Shown here: positions 1 to 6,000 of the stretch, one piece after another
Layout of the letters: every line of letters starts with the position of its first letter
Position numbering within the stretch: the first letter of the stretch is position 1
Assembly: GCA_029933115.1 (NCBI GenBank)
Contig: JAOZOT010000083.1
Coordinates: forward strand, 2,794 to 11,112
Source: Anaerolineae bacterium
Lineage (GTDB): Bacteria; Chloroflexota; Anaerolineae; E26-bin7
Length of the DNA: 8,319 nt
Reading direction: 5' to 3'
Made by a program: the position numbers and the translations under genes
The notes under the pieces: model-generated
What the model was told of the DNA's origin: nothing
What the model saw: only the letters and a program-made list of their open reading frames with translations
Database searches by the model: none

Positions 1-89
1 GTCTCGGTGGGTACCTCGGTTGAGGTCGCCGTGGGCGTCAGGACCGCCGTCGGCGTTGTCACCTCGGTGGGTGTTGGCGAAGCCTCCTG
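1..89 (-). other. Second Pro/Thr-rich tract, running off the window
   Basis: Residues 2721-2749 read SPTPTEVTTPTAVLTPTATS and onward, with the same style as the linker at 282-692. The frame is still open at position 1, so the protein continues outside the window. What follows (anchor, further domain or stop) cannot be seen. Confidence 0.75.
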
Positions 90-3000
90 GGCCAGAGGGG
101 CCCCTCCCACAGCCAGCAACGGTCCGCTCAACGCGACGACGATACCCGATGGACCATAGCTTGCTCCCGCCGGACTCGCCATCCAGCCCCCAGGCTGCGG
201 ATTACCAATCTGCCACGAGCGAGAAGACAAGTCGCCGAGGACGCCCAGCCACGACCCGGCAGCCGGGATCAGGCTGCTACCAGCTTCCGGCGTAGCCGTT
301 TCTACTGTCGGCTCAGTTGGCGCCTCCGTAGCCGTCGGCTTCCCTGTAGGACTCGTTGTGGCCGTCGGCACCGTGGTGGCTGTCGGCCCTTCCGTCGGGT
401 TCGGCGCGCCGGTCGGCATCTCAGTCTCGGTCGGCACCGGCACAGGCGCCTCTGTAGCCGTGAGTTCTTCAGTGGGCAACCAGGTGGCAGTGTCCGTCGG
501 CGTGACCTCGGGGAGCGGAGCAGCCGTAGGCACTTCGGTAGCCGTCGGCATCGGAATCGGCGTAGCCGTGGCTTCCATAGTTGGTATGGCCGTCGCTGTG
601 GGAACTGTGGGCGTCACGGTAACTGTCGGTACCACCGTCGCCGTAGGCGTAGAAGTCGGTGTCATTGTAGGTGTGAGCACCGGCGTCACCGCACCGGCCT
701 CCATCCACCCTTCCCCGGTGAAGACCCACAGTGCGCCGGCGTCCACAATGGTCATACTGATCTGCACGCTGAACTGCACACAATAGGTAGAGCTGGGGGC
801 CAGCGTACCTATCAACCAACGCAGACCTTTCACCTGGCTGGCCGGCACAGGCTCAACGCCGACCCAGGTGGTGCCGGTGTACCACTGGAGCGTCTCGCCG
901 CTGGGTGCGGTAGCACTGCCGGCGATGTAGGTCGTGTTGGCCGGGATCATGTCAGTGATGACCACGTTGGTAGCCGGGATGCTGCCGCTATTGGAGTAAC
1001 AGATGGTGTAAGTAATCGTATCGCCTGGACAGACGCACTCAGAAGTAACGCATGGGCAATTGACCGGATCGGTCCGTTCCACCTCGCTGCTCTTGGCCAG
1101 ATTCAAAGCCGGAGCCTGAGTGGTGACAGATTCATCGTCATCGTCGGTCATCCCTTCGTCGTCAAAGATGAAAGCGGTGTTGGGGATAACAGTGTTGTCC
1201 GGGATGACAAGATTCGCCTGCACCACCAGGGTCACCACACCGGTAGCCGGGTTCGGGAACAAGGGGCTGGGGTCTATATCGCCCAGTTCCCAGGTCACCA
1301 CACCGGTGCCGCCTACCGGCGGCGTGGTACGGGTGATGCCACCTGTAGCTGTGTAGAAAGTGGTATAGGCAGGTATAGCGTCGGTGATAGTCACATTAGG
1401 GGCGAGCTCTGTGCCTATCACAGCGTAGGCCAGAGTGTAGGTCACCAAACCGCCGGGGGTAACAGTGGCTGAGGAAGCAGTCTTGGTGATCTGCAAGACG
1501 TGGTTGAGCACGCGCACAGGGACATCGTCGGTATCGGTCACCACCCTGCCCTCAGTATCCGTCCCAGAGGCGTCCACAGTGTTGGTATAGCTGCCGGCTG
1601 TACCGGTCACCGTGGCCTGGAAGGTGATAACGATGACCTCACCGGGGTTCATCACCCCTGCGCCGGTCACGTCGTTCCAGACCAGCCGTTGGCCGACGAT
1701 GCTATCGGGCTCGTCCGGCACACCGTTCACCCGGGCCTGATCGGCGTAGCTGAGGCCGGTCTCCAGGGTGTCGGTGACCTGCACCGGATCGAGGATGACG
1801 TTGCCGGTGTTGGTCAGAGTCAGAGTATAGGTGATGGTAGCCGGCGGGGCCACCTGAGCGGAACTGACAGCCTTGTGAACTTCGAGAGCCGGATTAGTGC
1901 CCACGATGACATCCTCGTCATCCCGGTCGTCCAGGTCAGTATCGTCGGGCACGTGGTCGCTGTTGTCGGTGGGCACGGTATTGCTCAGCTCGTCCACGGC
2001 ATCAATGGCACCGGCATAGTTGGTATGGGTGCCGGTGATGACCGCGCCGGTGACGCTGACCTGGAAGGTGAGGGTGATAACCTCTCCCACCGGAGTGCCG
2101 CCGGCCAAAGTGCGGGTGATGTACCAGGTCAGTTGAGGGCCGGTAGGATTGGGGACACCCACCGGGTCACCGATAGCGAGGCCATTGAGCCGACTGCTGC
2201 CGGCGATGTACTCAAAGCCCGGTGAGGGCAAAGTATCGCTGATGTTGACGTTGTAGGCCGTGCCGCTGCCCACGTTCTGCACGGTGACGGTGAAGGTGAT
2301 GACGTCACCTGGGGCAACGGTGTTATCGTTGACCGTCTTGTTCACCACCAGAGCCGGCACCTGGACGGTGGTAGTGACGACGTTGGAGTCAACCGGCCCG
2401 CCCGGGTTGCTGCCGTAGTCAAAGGTAGCGACGTTGGTAATCTGCGCCCCGTCGGTTACGGTGATCAGGTCTCGCACGGTGGCAGTGATGACCACGATTT
2501 GCTGAGTAAAGGTGGGGATACTGGTCCAGGTCATGGTGACCAGTTGGCCGCTGTAGAAAGCGTTGCTGACCGCATCAATCCGTAGGCGGCTATCCACACT
2601 ATCGGTAAAGACGACGTTGTAGAGCATCGCCCCTACAATTGGATCGGGCACGGCGATAGTGAAGACAACCTGTGAGCCAATAGTGACCGTCGGCGGAGTG
2701 ACTCCTTTGCGCAGACTGGCCAGCGGCGTGTGGAGGGTGGTGGTATCGGTGATGGGGCCGTAGTCACGCTCTTGGCCGGGCCACGGCTCGCCGGCCAGGC
2801 TGCTCCAGGACACCTGCGCCTGGTTGCTCAGGTCAATACCGGCCAACACGTCAGAGTCCACACGGACGGTGTAGGTCAACAGCAACGTGCCGCCCGGTGG
2901 AATGGCGACTGTGGCGGGCAGGGTGACGGTAAAGATGCCGGTGGCGCCGTTGTATCCGCTGCTGTAGCCGCCGACAGGAGAGCCGTTGATGGTCAGGCTC

Positions 3001-6000
3001 AGGATAGTGGGCGGCACATGGCGCATCCCAGCCGGGAGAGTGTCGGTAATGGCAACGTCATAGGCGTCGCTGACACCGGCGCCGGTGGCATTGGTGACCT
3101 GGATGGTGTAGGTCACGATGTCGCCTGCTTCGACGGTGCTGCTGGTGGGCGGGTTGCTGGATTTGACCAAGGTCAAGGCCGGTTCGACTATGTCCACATC
3201 TGCCGTATCAGTGTAGACGTAATCCTGGCCGTCGTCAGTATAGGTCATGCGCAAGTCATTGGTCAGGCGCACGCCGCCCTGGTTGGATGAGACGTCTTGG
3301 ATGACAGCAGTGACAAGGCCGTTGATTTGCACTGTGCCCGAGAGGTCGCCCAGCACCCAGACCACATCGCCGCCGGCCAGCCAGCCAGGAGTGATAGTGG
3401 GCGTGGTAGAGACGACGGTGGTTCCGCCTCCCACATCGCCGTCGTAAGTGTATGTCAGCACCGAGGAAACGTAACCCAGACCCGCCGGCAGGGTATCGGT
3501 CAGGGTCAATTCCTCATAAACGCCATCCAAGTCGGACAGCAAGGCCGTGAGAGTGAAGACGACCAGGCTGCCGATAGTGTCGGTTTGAATCGCCGGCCCC
3601 TTGCCAAACTGCTCCAGAAGCGTGACATAAGCCACATCGTCACCGGTGGCATAAGTACAGCCCACAGCGCAGACTCCACCGGCCTCAACGCTGTCGGTCT
3701 GGACGCCGCCGGCCGCCACAGTTGCTGTAACCTGGGCTGTCCAAGCTCCGCCGTTGGCGGCGATGGGTGCGGCCAGCACCCAGGTGATGACGTTGCCGGC
3801 GATGGTCGGGTTCTCGCCGCCGGAGCCAACCGACGCGCCCCAATCGCTAAAGCCAGAGCTGACGACATCAGTTACGACAACGCCTGGCGCTTCACCGTCG
3901 CCGGTGTTGCGCACGGTGATCGTCCAGGTGACCACCTGGCCTGCGTCGGCCACCTGGGTAGCCGGTGTCTTCTCCACCTCCAACGTAGGAGCAGCCACAG
4001 AGACGCTGGCGCTGGCAGTGGCGGTGTAAGGACCGGTGGTGACGCAGGAGGAAGCGTCATCGTACAACATGTCCACCACGTTGTTCCCACCGACAGGTAC
4101 CTGGCAACTCCCGCCGGAACTGCTATTGCGCACACGGAAGACCAGAGTAGTCACGCCGGTGGGCAAAGTGATGGTTCCCCAGGCCCAGACGGCGGGGTTG
4201 TCTCCAGAAGCGGGGTAAGCGCTGGGAGCAGTGCTGGCATAAACGGTCTCACTGTAGACAAAGCCGGCCGGTAGTGTGTCGGTCAAAACCACGTTGTAGG
4301 CCGGTGGGCCACTGTTGGTCAGAGTGAGGGTGATCAGGCCGCCACATTGGTGCAAGGTGGCCGGCGGGAGGTCGGTAGTCAGCGAGATGTCATCAAAGGC
4401 CGGCCGCGTGCGCAGAGCGGCCTGAGCCGTCTCCTGCCGGTGACAGCCGGTCTCCGGGCAACCCCAGGTGGCGGTGAAGACGTTGGTCGTGTCGGCGACT
4501 GTGCATTCGCTCACATCCACTGTGGCAGTAATGCGAGCCGACCAGGTGTCGGTGAGCGTGCCTACGTTCCAGGTGACAACCTGGCCGCTCTGGAAATCGG
4601 GCGGCGGGCTGGCCCCGACATAGGTTAGATTAGAGGGGAGGACGTCGGTGACGACGGTGAGAATAGCCGGGGTGTCGCTGTTGTTAGTCAAGGTGATAGC
4701 CCACTGCACCGTCTCACCCGGTTCGGCGGAGACCAGATCACTCCAAGCAGAGCCGGTGGTCAGGTTGCGGCCCTGCTTCTGGGCGACCACCTCCGGCGGG
4801 GCGGCGGGCATGGCAAAGTGGCTGGCGGTGCTGACACGTGGGTCACCGCACACATCCCGATAGCTGGCCTGGATGGTGATATTGCCACCGTCGAAATTGC
4901 AGTTAGCGTAGACATCGAAGCGGACCCAAACCGTCTCGTGGGGATAGAGTCGGGCCAGAGCAGTGATCTCGCCGGAACTCCACACCAACGGACCATCTGG
5001 TGCGCCGGAGGGCTCCCCCCCACTCACCCAGCCGGTGGCCGGTGGCGTGGCTTCCGTGCCGGTGACGTAGATGGTGCTGCCGGTGATGTAGATCATCCCG
5101 GCCGGCAATGTCTCCGTGATGGTGGCCGAGTAGACACTGAGCAGCCCGGCGTTGCGCACCGTGGCGGTGATGGTGCGCGTGAAGCAGGTCCGCAGCGGCG
5201 TCAGAGCGTTGTTGGTATTGAGCAACACCGTTGATGGCAGCTCCACCACCGAGGTCACCGGCCCGCTGCTCATACAAATCTGGCTCTGACAACCCTGCAC
5301 GCCGGCAAAGTCATTGGTCAGGTCATCGCAACCGATGATTTGGGCCACGTATTTAATGGAGTACTTCTCGCCGGGCAAGACAGTCAGCCCAGTCCAGGTG
5401 ACCAGATTGGTAGAAGTGATGAGCGTTACGTCGGCAGCCGAGCCCATTGTGGAGGTGATAGTGGAGGTGAGATAGCGCAGGTCAGAGCCCAGCGCATCGG
5501 TCAAAGTAACACCGTAGGCTATCCCTGACCCGGAATTGATGGCCGTCAAAGTCCAGGTGACCACATCGCCAGAGGCGTAGATGATCTCCGGGAACTTGTA
5601 AAGCACAGGGTTAGCAGCCAGCACCCACGGCGAGCGGCTGGCGGTGGCGGAGCAGGTATCATCGTAGGCGTCGTCGTCGTGGCAGAGGTTGTCATAGTAA
5701 GCGGTAGCTTGCAGCGGACCGGTGGCGTGGCAACGGCGCTGGACGCGCAGGCGCACCGTCGCCGTCGTAGCCGTGGTGAAAGCGTCGGAATAGTACCAGG
5801 TGTAACTGATAGAGCCGGTAGTGGTGAAAACCGGCGTAGCGCCACCAAAGCCCAGCACTTCAATGATAGCATAGTCAGCAACAGGGAAAGTAAGGCGTGC
5901 GTCATAAGCCGGGGTGGCACCCACACGGCTGAGGGTCACAGTGGGGCTATAGACTCCACAGGCAGAGACAATGGGTGGCACACCGCTGATGTCCACCGTC

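Noticed and set aside
158..182. Start of a separate second gene at the in-frame ATG (182-180)
   Set aside because: No stop separates it from the upstream frame, no basic residues precede the hydrophobic run, and the ribosome-binding context is weak. It is kept as an open question in the findings and not called as a gene.
358..786. Plus-strand frame rich in Val/Gly/Thr repeats, resembling a low-complexity protein
   Set aside because: The pattern is the reverse complement of Thr-Pro-Thr codons of the linker. The signal peptide, start site and continuous DUF11 frame are on the minus strand.
1500..2225. Plus-strand open frame of 241 codons
   Set aside because: It lies fully antisense to R15-R16 and has His/Gly/Asp-rich composition with no recognisable domain. 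The minus-strand reading explains the sequence as family repeats.
3297..4274. Plus-strand open frame of 325 codons
   Set aside because: It is the longest antisense frame, but it covers R10-R12 exactly out of register with any domain. Its length follows from the biased third positions of the repeat gene.
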